Part shown: piece after piece, positions 53,142 to 63,150 of the stretch | Layout: each line of letters opens with the position of its first letter | Numbering within the stretch: position 1 is the first letter of the stretch | DNA from: Tilletia caries | Lineage: Eukaryota > Basidiomycota > Exobasidiomycetes > Tilletiales > Tilletiaceae | Direction: 5' to 3' | Assembly: GCA_032718865.1 (NCBI GenBank) | Contig: JALUTQ010000032.1 | Span: forward strand, 310,001-374,000 | DNA length: 64,000 nucleotides | The notes under the pieces: generated by a model | Told to the model about the DNA's origin: nothing | The model's input: only the letters and a program-made list of their open reading frames with translations | Database searches by the model: none | Translations under genes and position numbers: made by a program

Positions 53142-56100
53142 TCAATCGTCAAGCTGAAGAGTTACAAAGGGTCGATACACGATGTTGTTGACTTGCGTCG
53201 GGGTTTCGGGAGGAGCGTATGTCTGAGTGTGTGTTCGAAGGCGCGTCCGCGAAAGAGCGGCGTACCGTTGGCCGTGGGTGAAGACTGGAGTGGTGGTATC
53301 GATGATTGATTGGTCGAGAGTGAGGCCCTGGCAGGAGTGAAAAGTTGATGCGTAGGCCGGGCGAAGCGGAAACTGTTTGCGGACGATGCGGAAGGGAGAT
53401 GAGTGCGGGCGGAACTCGAAGCTGACTCGGGGAAGTGTGAAGGTTCGACCGGTGGCGAGCAAGCGGATGGAGATCGAGGCTGTATTGACGCGAAGAACGA
53501 CCACGCGTGCGTGTTTAACTAATCCAGCATTTATATTCAAGTTGCGCATTATTGCGCAGACCTGTCCTTCTTTGATGCGAAGCTCGTGCGGTGAGACGCA
53601 AGGGTGATTGATGAAGGCGAGAGTCTCGAGCGCGGCAGCGATTTCGACTGCGTGAATGCCGGCCTGATCGGCCTCTTTGATTGCGTCGCGAGAAAGCTTT
53701 GTGTCTGTGACAGAGATCGTGATAGTGTAAGTGCGCAATGCGATCCAGGAATCGAGGACGGAGGGTAGGGGCTGTACTCACGGAACGGCGTTGGAAGGCT
53801 ATCAAGGATCATGTCATTGAACGTGTCCACGTTGTAGTTAAGCGGTGTGAGAAAGCACCTTTTGACTGTCTGTCTGGGATCGGAAAGCACTTCAAGAGGA
53901 AATAGGAAGTCTTTCGCGTCCGCCAAGGTCTCCACTGTGTTGAACATGTCCCATAGTTCAACTGGATGTCGCGTGTAGTCGTCGCCAATGGTGTCTACCC
54001 ACGCAGAAAATTGCTCGTCACCTGCTTGTCGCTGCGGGACTTCCAGCTCATGAACGGTAAAGGAAGGGAAAAGGGCGGAAGAGAGAAACGATGCTTCGAT
54101 GGTCGATTGTTCTGAGTTCTCCTTCGTGACAGGAGCCGTCTGTCTGGGGTCTCCTACCCCGACCACCACCTTTCCCCCAAAGGGCTGCTCGGATTGCAGC
54201 AGGTCTTGGAGGAAGGTGCTCACAGCCTCAAGAACCTCGGCAGGAAACGCCCAGATCTCGTCAATGATGACGACCGATGACTACCGGAGGAAGTCTGCCT
54301 GCTGTGATTGGAGATGGAGTGTGCTGCGAAGGGGAAGTCGAACGTGATTGTTTTCGTCGTCTTCGATTACCGGAATGGCAAACCTCTTGTGGACAGTCAT
54401 GCCGCGTGTGAAGGCGGAAGATGCCAGCCCGGTGGCAGCACAGACTGCAACGATGTGGCCGTTACCGCGAAGCTCGTCCACGATGGTCTTCACCACGAAC
54501 GTCTTCCCCCGCCCTGCCCGAGCCTGAATGAGGTGGAGCTTCGAAGTCTGTGGGCCTGGATCCAAGATCGCTTGTAAAACAGCAGTTCTAACGCCACGTT
54601 GCTGTTCAGTGAATAGACCGCGAGCTTGGGCTGCTTGAGTGCGCAGTCGGTGTTGCTGGGGAACGAAAAAGTCACGATCATCCTGAGCGAGGGGACTGTG
54701 GGCAGGGACAGCGGGCAAGCCGACCATGGCGTTGCTGAGGCCGAATGAGAGTAGCACACTGTCGATTGCCGTCAACGTCGCCCGCTCTGCGAGTAGCCTC
54801 GTCTCTTGTGGGGCGTCGGTCGACGTTCAGGGTGTTGAACGCGAGCGGGAGGAAGTCCCGGCAGAAGACATCCTTGTGGTTGTTCCACAGGTGCAAGGGC
54901 TGTGGTGCTCCTTCCTTGATGAGGAGCGCGAAGAGAAAGCGGAGGTCTGCTGGAGAGATGTGCAGGTTGGTGGCCTCCACCAAGACCGCATTTGCCTCGT
55001 CGTCATGCTCGATCAAACCCTCATGGATCGCAGCGTCTCTGAACGTTGCATGGATTTGTCCGTCGGGTGTTGTGCGTAGGTCCAGCCACGATCGAACCGG
55101 TCGATGGAGAAGGATGGCTTTAATGTAGAACGCATCACCGGCAGAAGGGCGGACGATGTTGATCCTGGCGACAACTGTGCCACGCTGACGGCGACGTATC
55201 AGCATCGGAGGGAAGTTCAAGCCAGGCTCGGTGGCTTCAAGGAAGGCGCCCGCAGGGATGAGGTCTCGATGCTCCTGTTCTTCGGGGGTCGCGGTCCGGA
55301 CTGGCGTGATGGACTCGTAATATTCCGTGTATGTCAAGGCCGCAAAGACGGCGGGCCGGAGAAGGTACCTGAGCAGCGTGCTTGCCTCTGATCCCCCGTC
55401 CCGTCCCCTCGATATTGACCGCGGTTGGCTTGTGGGCCATGTATCGATAGGCGAATGACAGCCGGAGTCTTCGATGTCAACGTGTTGCCGTAGATGCGCC
55501 ACATGGCTTCCGTGGCAGAGAGGTATCTCGCATTGATGTAGTCCGAAGCTGCAGACTGTGCCGTTTGGAGTATGTTCTGGCCTTGAGGATGATTGACTCT
55601 GTAGGCGGCGTAGTCGGGGCCTTTAGCAATGTATTTGAACATGTAGAGGAATGTGTGAGGCGATACTGCGATATCGATGTGACAATGGCCTTCCCACAGC
55701 AGCAGCAAGGCGGGAGAATACTGCGCAATCATGGTGTCATCCTCGGAGCGTCTTCGGTATACGATTCGTTGAGTGTTTGCGTCGAGGTGTGTTTCCGCTG
55801 CAAGCGGTTGAGGAAAGCCATACACACACTGCCCATCTCGTTGACAACGGGAGCGAGTGTTTAAAGATCCATCAGCATTGAAGATATGAGTCTGGGGATG
55901 TATCATGTATTTGAGTATTAGTTCTCGTAGTCGTGGCTGATCGAGCCCGGGAACTTCAGCAGACACCACTGCATCAATGCTAGTGATCGGTAGCTCGTCT
56001 TTAGTCTGTCATTGACGGACGTCATGATAATGTGTGAGCGTTGGACACTGGATAGAAAGGGCTGAAGGGAGGATGAAGAACTCACCGCAAAGACGATATG

Positions 56101-57904
56101 GGCATGAGGTAAGCCACGCTTTTGGAACTCGATGACCTGAATGAGGTAGGCGATCTTGCTGAAGAGCGCCTTAAACTTGCGCATGAGCTTGTGTAGGCGC
56201 GAAGAGAATACCCTGCAGGTGATCTGAGGCACAGAGGTTGCAGACTGGCCTCGGCGGAGGACCGTCTTGATTTCCGGCCAGTCTGGGTTCGTTGTGACGG
56301 TGAGCATCCCGTGAGGACGTCCATAGACTCTTGAGAGCGCAAGAGCGTCGGCGACGTGCTCTGCTCGGTTTGCCCTCGAACCGACAAAAGAAGACGGAAG
56401 CGCGGCGTGCTGGTGACGATCGGCGTCGTTGTCGTTCACGTCTAGCTGAGCGATCTCATGAGGAGGCGGCAAATTTTGGTCCGCGGCGGCAGCGGTGCTG
56501 TCGGTGATGAACCGCAGTCGATTCTCCTCCAGGCGACAGACAATGTCGAGCATGTAGAGGTTGCCGACTCTCCAGAAGTTCTGAAAGCGGCTTTCGGTAA
56601 GAAGAAGCATCCGAGCAATCTTGCGGAGGGTCCAGCCTGGGTTGATCTCGAATGCGGTTCCATGAGGAAAGAGGACTGGGTAGGCGAGGGCGTCGTAGAG
56701 GCTGTGTGAGGACTGAAGTCGGAACGCGCCTTGTTCTTCGCGGACGTGTATGTAGATCGATCTTGGGTTTCTGCGGGCGATTGCCCCGTAATGCCGCAAC
56801 CTCGTTGGCGGGGCCTTCATATTGGAGTTCAAGCGTTGCAGATGGAACGTCGGCGTGGACTTCGGCGAGCGACCGGAAAGCTGCTGCTAGTGGGTTGAAC
56901 AGACGAAGCTCATTCTGCAGAGCGGGGATCCATGCATCCGGCATTCCGTTTCCGCCGTGCAGAGCCGCTTGCTGTTCCGGGTGGTAGATGAACATGTTCA
57001 GGGGAGATTGGTGCTTATCCACCGGAAGGAGACGTTGGTAGATGGTTCCCTGGATTGCCATCGCTGGTGGACCGGGGCTGAGCTGAAAGCGTGTGCCGGA
57101 GTAGCCTTGGGCGGTAAAATGAACGGCTTGATTCAGCCTCAGAGAGAGTTCTCCGCCTCTTGGATGAAGCTCAATGCTAGCGAGGGACGGAGGTAGAGGA
57201 GGAAGAGGCGGTAAAACGTCCCGACCGTTTGCGCAACAGAAGGAAAGGGCCTCGGAGTCGAGCAGCAGTGCTCCACAATGTTGACATGGCTCGGGTCGCC
57301 AATGAGATTGAAGGGGATCTGCCTCTTTGGCGAGCAGGCGATTTATCGCATCCGCATGCTTGGTCCACCATGGTCGGTTTCTTCGTGGGACCCGAGGGTT
57401 CAGGAGGGGAGGGGACTGTCGAGCTTGGTTGACCGGGTTTGGTGCTTGGAGGGGTTGGTTTGGTGGTGGGATGTCGGCGACCTCGGCAGCAGCCTCATAA
57501 GGGACAGCCAGTATTGCTTCGGCGAGGTGAGCGAGTTCGTTCTGAAGCACTCAACAGAAGCATGAGCGGTGAGCCATGCTGTAAGAGGAAAGTTGGGAGA
57601 GTAACCATTCGGCGACGAACTCACGGGCGCTAAGACACGTCCTCGAGCTGGCTCGCGCACATGCTGTGAAGGCACTACCGGAGCTTCCAAAACATTGGCA
57701 AGTGGATCACGCCTGCGGAGCTGTGATGGGACGACGGGAGGATGATTTAGCTGGATATGGTTGTGATCTCGAGCTTGCGAAGGCACAATTGGTGGCTCCG
57801 GAAGGCCGTTGGGAATCTGAGTAGAGCGCGCCAGAGAAGTCAGTGGAGTGTTAGAGCTGGTAATGGTAAGGGGATGTTAGTTGTGTTCTCACCGGGTTCG
57901 CCAT
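53142..57904 (-). pseudogene. Helitron Rep-helicase gene with several lesions
   Basis: From the minus ATG at 57904 (MANP) two introns, 57817-57892 and 57542-57624, lead in frame to WWTKHADAINRLLAKEADPL and a C..CG...FCC zinc cluster. Near 56800 a frameshift moves to GAIARRNPRSIYIHVREEQG. The Helitron-like N domain follows: TVTTNPDWPEI, HUH motif LPHAHIVFA, intron 55994-56085, and the tyrosine motif FLYMFKYIAKG. Next comes DYINARYLSATEAMWRIYGN, a further shift near 55400-55450, then the linker FYIKAILLHRPVRSWLDLRT. The Pif1-type helicase has Walker A AGRGKT, Walker B VVIIDEIW preceded by an in-frame TAG at about 54280, GDPRQTAPV, intron 53705-53781, and HSCQGLTLDQ...HGQRYAALSR. It ends at 53142. 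Rolling-circle replication and transposition are its family role. Two frameshifts and one stop make this copy inactive unless corrected. Confidence 0.8.
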
Positions 57905-58117
57905 GTAGACAATGATTCCGAGAAGGAACAGCCTCAAGGTATTGAAGCGCATTGCTGGTTGGCGGTGATTGCGGTCATGCTGATGATGTCGGCTTGAAGC
58001 AAGATAGAGAGAGGATAATGCTCGGAATACGCGGAATCATAAATGAAAAGGTCAAACCTGGAGGGGCGGGCCGCGGTTCTACATACGAAACATTGCCTGA
58101 TGAAGAAGTGATATGTG
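57905..58117. other. Upstream region of the Helitron gene
   Basis: No gene. It would contain the Helitron promoter and possibly its 5-prime TC terminus, neither of which could be fixed. Confidence 0.35.
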
Positions 58118-59599
58118 TTATCTCATATGTATAGTAGCCAAAAGGACACCGACCGTCCTGCACGATATCGTAACGTCCCCGCCCATGGCGGGTTCCTCGG
58201 GTGGGGCAAGCTCGAGGAGGGTATGAATGCGTCGACTCTCAGACCTGTATGCAGAGCGAAGTCCGGTCCACCGACGGAGCTGGTCGTTATATCGTCGGCG
58301 AGCACGCCGGAAGAGGGCGTGAGGTGGTCCTTTGCCACGGTGCTGATGACTGATGCCTCGTGAGGAGGTCATGGCGCCGCTGTGGCTGCGGTCAGGTTGA
58401 GGGTGGGGCAGAGGTTGCGATGTTGTGTCGTCTGTGGAAGAAAGACACGGTCAATCCATTGGTATGCCCTAGGTGCAGCAATGTATGTTGGACAGGACTC
58501 ACCACCGACTTTGAAGCCAGAGATTTGGACCAAGGTGTCCAGCCCCGTGGGGCGAGGTCGAGGTCGAGGTAGTCCGAGGGCGTGAATGCGTTGACTCTCT
58601 CGACGGTGCCGTCCTCGTGCTTCTTGACAATGCCATAGCGCTTCCAGGAGAACATGGCGCGTGTGCGGCCGTAGCAGACGGATGCGCGCACCACCTGTGA
58701 TGGAGATAGACTTCGAGAATGAAAGCCAAGGTCAGCATGTCAGAAGAAGTGCTTCTCTGCATGAGAGAGACTCACTCTGTGACGGGTACCTTGGTCCTGA
58801 GGTTGCAGTAGTGGGTAACCTGTTCTGCGTGCGGCTTGGATGCGTTCAAAGAAGGACACGGCCGTGGCGATGGGGCCAAGGTTGTTGTCGTGAGTGCCGT
58901 CGAAGTAGATGTCGGCGCACGCATATGCGTTCCCGTATACCACTTGCCACGTCGTTGGCACAGCCATACAGTTGCCACTCCTCAGTGAAGGCACGGCAAA
59001 AGCCGGACTTCTACGTCGGAGTCGTCGAAAGCCCTTGCAATCTTGATGTTGGTATCAGTGTCCGTTGGCGAACTGTTCACCCTTTCCTAGCGCGATGAGG
59101 GACAGAGAGAGCTGTGTCAGTTGGGTGCTGGTATCTCGGTCCAAGCGACGTACTCACCACGTAGCGTGCTCTCGATGATCTTGAACTTGGACCCCTCGGA
59201 GACGACGTCGGAGTAGCCGGTAGCGCATAGGCTGTGTGGCATGCTCGAGGACGCGTGCAGCGCGAGCCTCGACGGCAACGTGTGTGTAGCTGACGTCACC
59301 GTTGGGTGCCGCGATCTAGTCGCAGTCGCACATGGCTGGGGCTTGTGTGCAGGGTGAGAGAGTGCTGTGCTGTGGCCTGTGGGTGTGCTGTGTGTTGTGG
59401 AAGGACCGATCCAGCCATTGACCGTCCACTCTGGCAGGAAGCGTTGCAGGTCGGCTTCGCGCGTGGCTAGAAGACTCGGCTGTCTGATCCAGAGAATCCG
59501 GCGTGAGCGGCGCTGCTGCCTGTGCTCGCTGCTCCGAGTCGTTTGCGTGGTGCGAAAGTGGTCAGGCCGGATGGAGCGATGGACCGACGGCGGGCTCAT
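58118..59599 (-). pseudogene. Decayed multi-exon gene of unknown family beside the Helitron
   Basis: Coding-like blocks on the minus strand: GYSDVVSEGSKFKIIESTLR ending at a donor GTGAGTACG (about 59155). After an acceptor come TNIKIARAFDDSDVEVRLL, then, in another frame, PSLRSGNCMAVPTTWQVVYG, NAYACADIYFDGTHDNNLGP and IATAVSFFERIQAARRTGYP. Next is VRASVCYGRTRAMFSWKRYG and ERVNAFTPSDYLDLDLAPRG, ending at GTGAGTCCT (about 58502). The order of blocks makes one gene read right to left, but at least one frameshift (near 58990) breaks it. The family is not recognised. Its position directly upstream of a Helitron makes capture possible. Confidence 0.4.
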
Positions 59600-60124
59600 G
59601 GTTCAGTCCCGGTAGAGGTGACTGCAGAGAGAGGTGAGGCGGAGAGAGAGAAAGCGCGCTGCACAGTCGGTACTCGGTGTAACTGTTGAAAAGTCAGCAG
59701 ATGGGCACAGGACAGGTGGGTGGGACTGTGAGAGAGACGCACCGACTGTTGTCGTTGGAATCGAGGGCCGAGGCGCAAGAGAGAAAGAGCTATGGTAGAA
59801 TGGTGGTTGCTGGTCGTGACTGCAGGACCGCTGGTGGTGACTGCGGGTGGCGGCGGCCGGTGGGTGGGAGTTGCGGACTTGCGGTGGTGACTGGTGGTGG
59901 ATACGGAGTAACGGAGGTGACTACTGGTGAGCTCTCCGGAGCCTTTCAAAATTTGTCACCCCGATTCAGCGAAATTTGTCACCCCGATTCAGCCACACGG
60001 ACCACCGCTGCAGTCACTGCAGAGCAGCCGCACAAAGCAGGAGCAACATATGGATTTGAGATAACAATAACGTTTGCTCCCCATCGAGTATTGGTTCAAA
60101 AAAATTCGCCCGCGAATTGGAAGT
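59600..60124. other. Unassigned sequence
   Basis: A short direct repeat, AAATTTGTCACCCCGATTCAG, occurs twice in tandem at about 59949-59992. The rest has motif-free frames only. Confidence 0.4.
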
Positions 60125-60161
60125 GAGCCCTTCGGGCAATAAAAGAACGCCCAAAGGGCTC
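60125..60161. repeat. 13-bp stem hairpin GAGCCCTTCGGGC
   Basis: GAGCCCTTCGGGC (60125-60137) faces GCCCAAAGGGCTC (60149-60161) across an 11-bp AATAAAAGAAC loop, pairing at 12 of 13 positions (one T-A to C-A change). The same 13-mer occurs inverted at 61274-61286, about 60 bp ahead of the Harbinger gene. It could be a transposon end or a terminator-like hairpin. Confidence 0.5.
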
Positions 60162-60249
60162 CCCCAATTCTCCCCAACCCTCATGGTTCATGATGACCAC
60201 CTATGGTTAAGCCACCAATTCCCATGCAATGCCATTTTTCACAATCATT

Positions 60250-60335
60250 TTTGATTGCACCGGGGCTTGAACCCCGGACATCTGTCTGTCTGCAGAAAAG
60301 CAAGGAAGCGTCCAACCCAACTAAGCCACAGAACA
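60250..60335 (-). repeat. tRNA-derived sequence (pseudo-tRNA or SINE head)
   Basis: On the minus strand TGGCTTAGTTGG (60317-60328) matches the polymerase III A box. CCGGGGTTCAAGCCCCGG (60260-60277) forms a perfect T-arm containing a B box. The spacing fits a tRNA body. The last seven bases before the expected CCA (TGCAATC) do not pair with the 5-prime side, and the anticodon arm is not clear. It is therefore not called as a working tRNA. A SINE head or decayed tRNA is the better reading. Confidence 0.5.
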
Positions 60336-60640
60336 GATCTAATGTACACCCTTCGCTCCCGCATTGCTGTTCTTATACACTGATGTGGTACCGTAGATGT
60401 TGAGCAAGCATTGGCTGTGGCAACTGAAACTGATGACGGGGGAGCCGAAACCTTAAAAAGCGCTGCTTGCCTCCCTGTCGGGCTCACCCGGACCGGACCC
60501 ATCCGAAAAAGTGAGATGAAGAGGAAGCAGGCGGAGAGAAGGGAGAGCTCACCCGGACCGGACTGAATGAAGAGGTGGGAAATGAAATGAGATGAGGCGG
60601 CGACGATATGAGGCGAGAGACTCGACTACAGCTTTAACAT

Positions 60641-60708
60641 ATCTAGGATAGTCGTATGAGGCTATAGTCGTAATAGTCGTAAAATCCCATAGTCGTGCCG
60701 AGCCCTGC
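60641..60708. repeat. Terminal fragment of the CTATAGTC-rich element, copy 3
   Basis: GTATGAGGCTATAGTCGTAA and CCCATAGTCGTGCCGAGCC are the reverse complement of the left end of copy 1 at 15028-15080. Only about 70 bp remain. Confidence 0.6.
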
Positions 60709-61343
60709 CTCCAACACTCCTCCTGTTCCCTCTTTCTGCAGGAAGTGCGGAGAACCCTCCCACACTGCTAAACAGTGCCGCACCTTTCACTTCCTCAACC
60801 GTGCTTGAATACCGCTCTCTTGACTCTTCTATCATGTTTTCCCTCGTTCAATCAAAGGTGTTCTTTCCTTTCTTCCAATTGCATGTCTGCCCGTCCCTCA
60901 TAAGGCTGACATAAGTCAATACAATCTCGGCCGAAAGATCAATACCATTCTGTGATAATTTGAAAAGCTATCCCCATCTGTGATTTGCGGCCAAAATCTA
61001 TCCTGCACAAGTGAGTTATGAATCATGATCCTGACTCGGGCCTCGTCCGATCAAGGAAAATGGAGGGGGATATGCTGGATTTTTTTCTTCTTGATTTTTG
61101 GGAAGTGGGAGGGGTTAGGAATTAAGTATCATTCATACGTGCTGATGACGTCCTGACAAAAATATCCCTCTTGCCCACAGAATCAGCAACAAAACGAACT
61201 CCTTTCGTCTCCTCATCTCCCACTTCCCAGCCAGATTCGTTGTCGTGGACTTGGTGAGATATTCTCAACGAAGGCCCGAAGGGCTCGCATTTTTAAAACT
61301 GAGCGACTGGCTGATCTAATGAACGATATTCCGTCACACAGCA
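60709..61343. other. Spacer ahead of the Harbinger gene
   Basis: A short stretch at about 60735-60790 reads FCRKCGEPSHTAKQCRTFH on the plus strand, which looks like a stray CCHC zinc knuckle (C-X2-C-X4-H-X4-C) of a retrotransposon or host origin, with no larger frame. Nothing else is supported. The Harbinger element's left terminus should lie in this stretch but was not identified. Confidence 0.4.
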
Positions 61344-62732
61344 ATGATACACAAGTTGAATCACATTGGTCTTGGTCGTCAACGTCGTCGGCGCCGCGTG
61401 ATTTTGGCGACCTTTGGTCTCACCGCGGCAATATATGCAAAACGATTCATGTTCAAGGAAGCCAAGTACACAGCCAACGGGGAGACATTTTTGCAGAACC
61501 TGTTGGACGGAAGCAGCGCTCGGTTTAGAGAGGTTCTCGGATTACGTCCAGCGGCATTCCGGGCTCTACTCGCGCAACTATGCGAGAAGAGCTCTTATGG
61601 TCCGACAAAGAATATTTCTGCCCAGCAGCACCTCGCAATTTTTCTTTACATGTCACGGTGGGCGGGTACATGTAGGCTACTGGCCAGCCCATTTGGACAC
61701 AGTCAGACTACCATTTCGCAGTGAGTATCTCGTGGTCGGTTAGTCGGTAACATGGTTTTACGTGTCCATTAAAGCTATTTACACCAGATTTCTCTCCCTC
61801 AGATCGTTCAAGCGCACTGTTCAAGCCCTTCTGACTCCAGTAATGTACAACGCCTTCATAAAGATGCCCACCGACAATACGCCTGTCCCAGAAAGAATCC
61901 GCACCGATCCCAGCGTGCGAGCCTTTTCTTCCGCGGTTGGTGCGGTAGACGGAACCCATCTCCCATCTCGACCACCGGCCGCAAGTCGACAGCGCTTTCG
62001 CAATCGAAAAGGAACACTCTCCTTCAACGTTCTCGCAGCATGCTCGTTTGAATTACTCTTTCAATACATCTACACGGGTTGGGAAGGCAGTGCCGCCGAC
62101 TCGATGATCTATCATCGAGCTCGGCAGCTCAGCTGGAGGGTTCCGGAAGGGAAGGTTTGGCTCGGAGATGCCGGTTTTCCGTCGTGTGACTCCTTGTTGG
62201 TGCCCTACCGAGAGGTCAGGTACCACCTGAAGGAGTGGGGATCGGGATCTGAGCTGTGAGTATATCTGATCTATTCTCCCTTGTCTCTCACAATAGACCT
62301 ACTGACTCAACGGCATGTTTTGCTTCCTCGTTCTGACTTCTGTCTAGGCCACGCAATGCACACGAACTATACAATAAGAAGCATGCATCATTGAGAAGCG
62401 TCGTGGAAAGGATCTTCGGAGTGCTACAAGAACGGTTCAAGATTCTGGTTGCGGGATGCGACTTTCACATGAAGGTCCAAGCCAACGTGTTCCCCGCCCT
62501 TGCAGTCATCCACAACTTCATTCGCCTCTTCGACCCTTCGGACACCCTCCATCCTGACGATCTTGATCTCTGGGTCTCCGACGCTCCCGACCCGCTCGAC
62601 AACGACGGAGACCTCAACAGGACGACATCGACTTCCAGGGCAGAGAAGAAAAGGGGAGAGGAAATGCAAGAGAAAGTTGCTCGCAGTCTTTGGGCATCTT
62701 ATAAGATCAAACGTGCAGCTTTAAACGCTTGA
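61344..62732 (+). CDS. PIF/Harbinger DDE transposase, apparently intact (404 aa)
   Basis: Exons 61344-61720, 61803-62255 and 62348-62732 total 1215 bases and join in frame (GTGAGTATC...CCCTCAG; GTGAGTATA...GTCTAG). The N-terminal part has a basic RQRRRRRV stretch and a helical region with SARFREVLGLRPAAFRALLA. The DDE_Tnp_4 core shows D at about 175 (AVGAVDGTHLP), D at about 248 (VWLGDAGFPS) and E at about 297 (HASLRSVVERIFGVLQERFK). The usual N-terminal strand block and a charged C-terminal tail are present, and the length is normal for the family. It catalyses excision and insertion at TAA/TTA targets. No stop or frameshift was seen. The Myb-like partner gene of Harbinger elements was not found. 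A truncated relative lies at 50142-50378. Confidence 0.8.
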
Positions 62733-62853
62733 CATACATATCAATGGAACACGCTTCATTTGCATTGGCATCAACGTTGAAAGAGAGAAGAAAGGGAATG
62801 GAGCATGGAAGAGTCTGATACATGAAAGCAGGAAGACATGAAAGCAGGAAGAC
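62733..62853. other. 3-prime flank of the Harbinger gene
   Basis: It contains a short direct repeat (ATGAAAGCAGGAAGAC twice, about 62821-62852) and no gene. Confidence 0.4.
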
Positions 62854-63150
62854 TCAGACTGAAAGGCTGGCAAGAACTTGCTGAAGATAGGCAGCGCGAA
62901 CCTCGAGAGCACTCGCCTTTACGAGTGTCACGTAAGCACGAGCACTCCCTTCGTTCAAGCTGAAGAAACCGATCAGCCTGGCCACCTCCTCGGACGCCAA
63001 GGCAAGGCTCTTCTCTTCCAGGAGAGCCTGGGTGGCTCCTTGAATCGGGTTGTCCGCTCCAGAGGCTTCTGCGCTGTCGGCAGCGGCCAGATCGGACAAG
63101 ACCTCAATCATCCCACCGGCCTGGCTTTTGAGCCAGAGTGTTCCCCAGAC
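62854..63150 (-). pseudogene. C-terminal exon of an unrecognised gene
   Basis: The minus frame from about 63150 reads VWGTLWLKSQAGGMIEVLSD, LAAADSAEASGADNPIQGAT, QALLEEKSLALASEEVARLI and SARAYVTLVKASALEVRAAY, ending LQQVLASLSV at 62854. Alanine- and leucine-rich helices are plausible for a real C-terminal domain. The 5-prime sequence is missing, and related scraps at 3640-3690 suggest a repeated, mobile or duplicated gene. No family recognised. Confidence 0.35.

Noticed and set aside
60250..60335. A functional tRNA gene
   Set aside because: The acceptor stem does not pair and the anticodon arm is unclear, so it is reported as a tRNA-derived repeat only.
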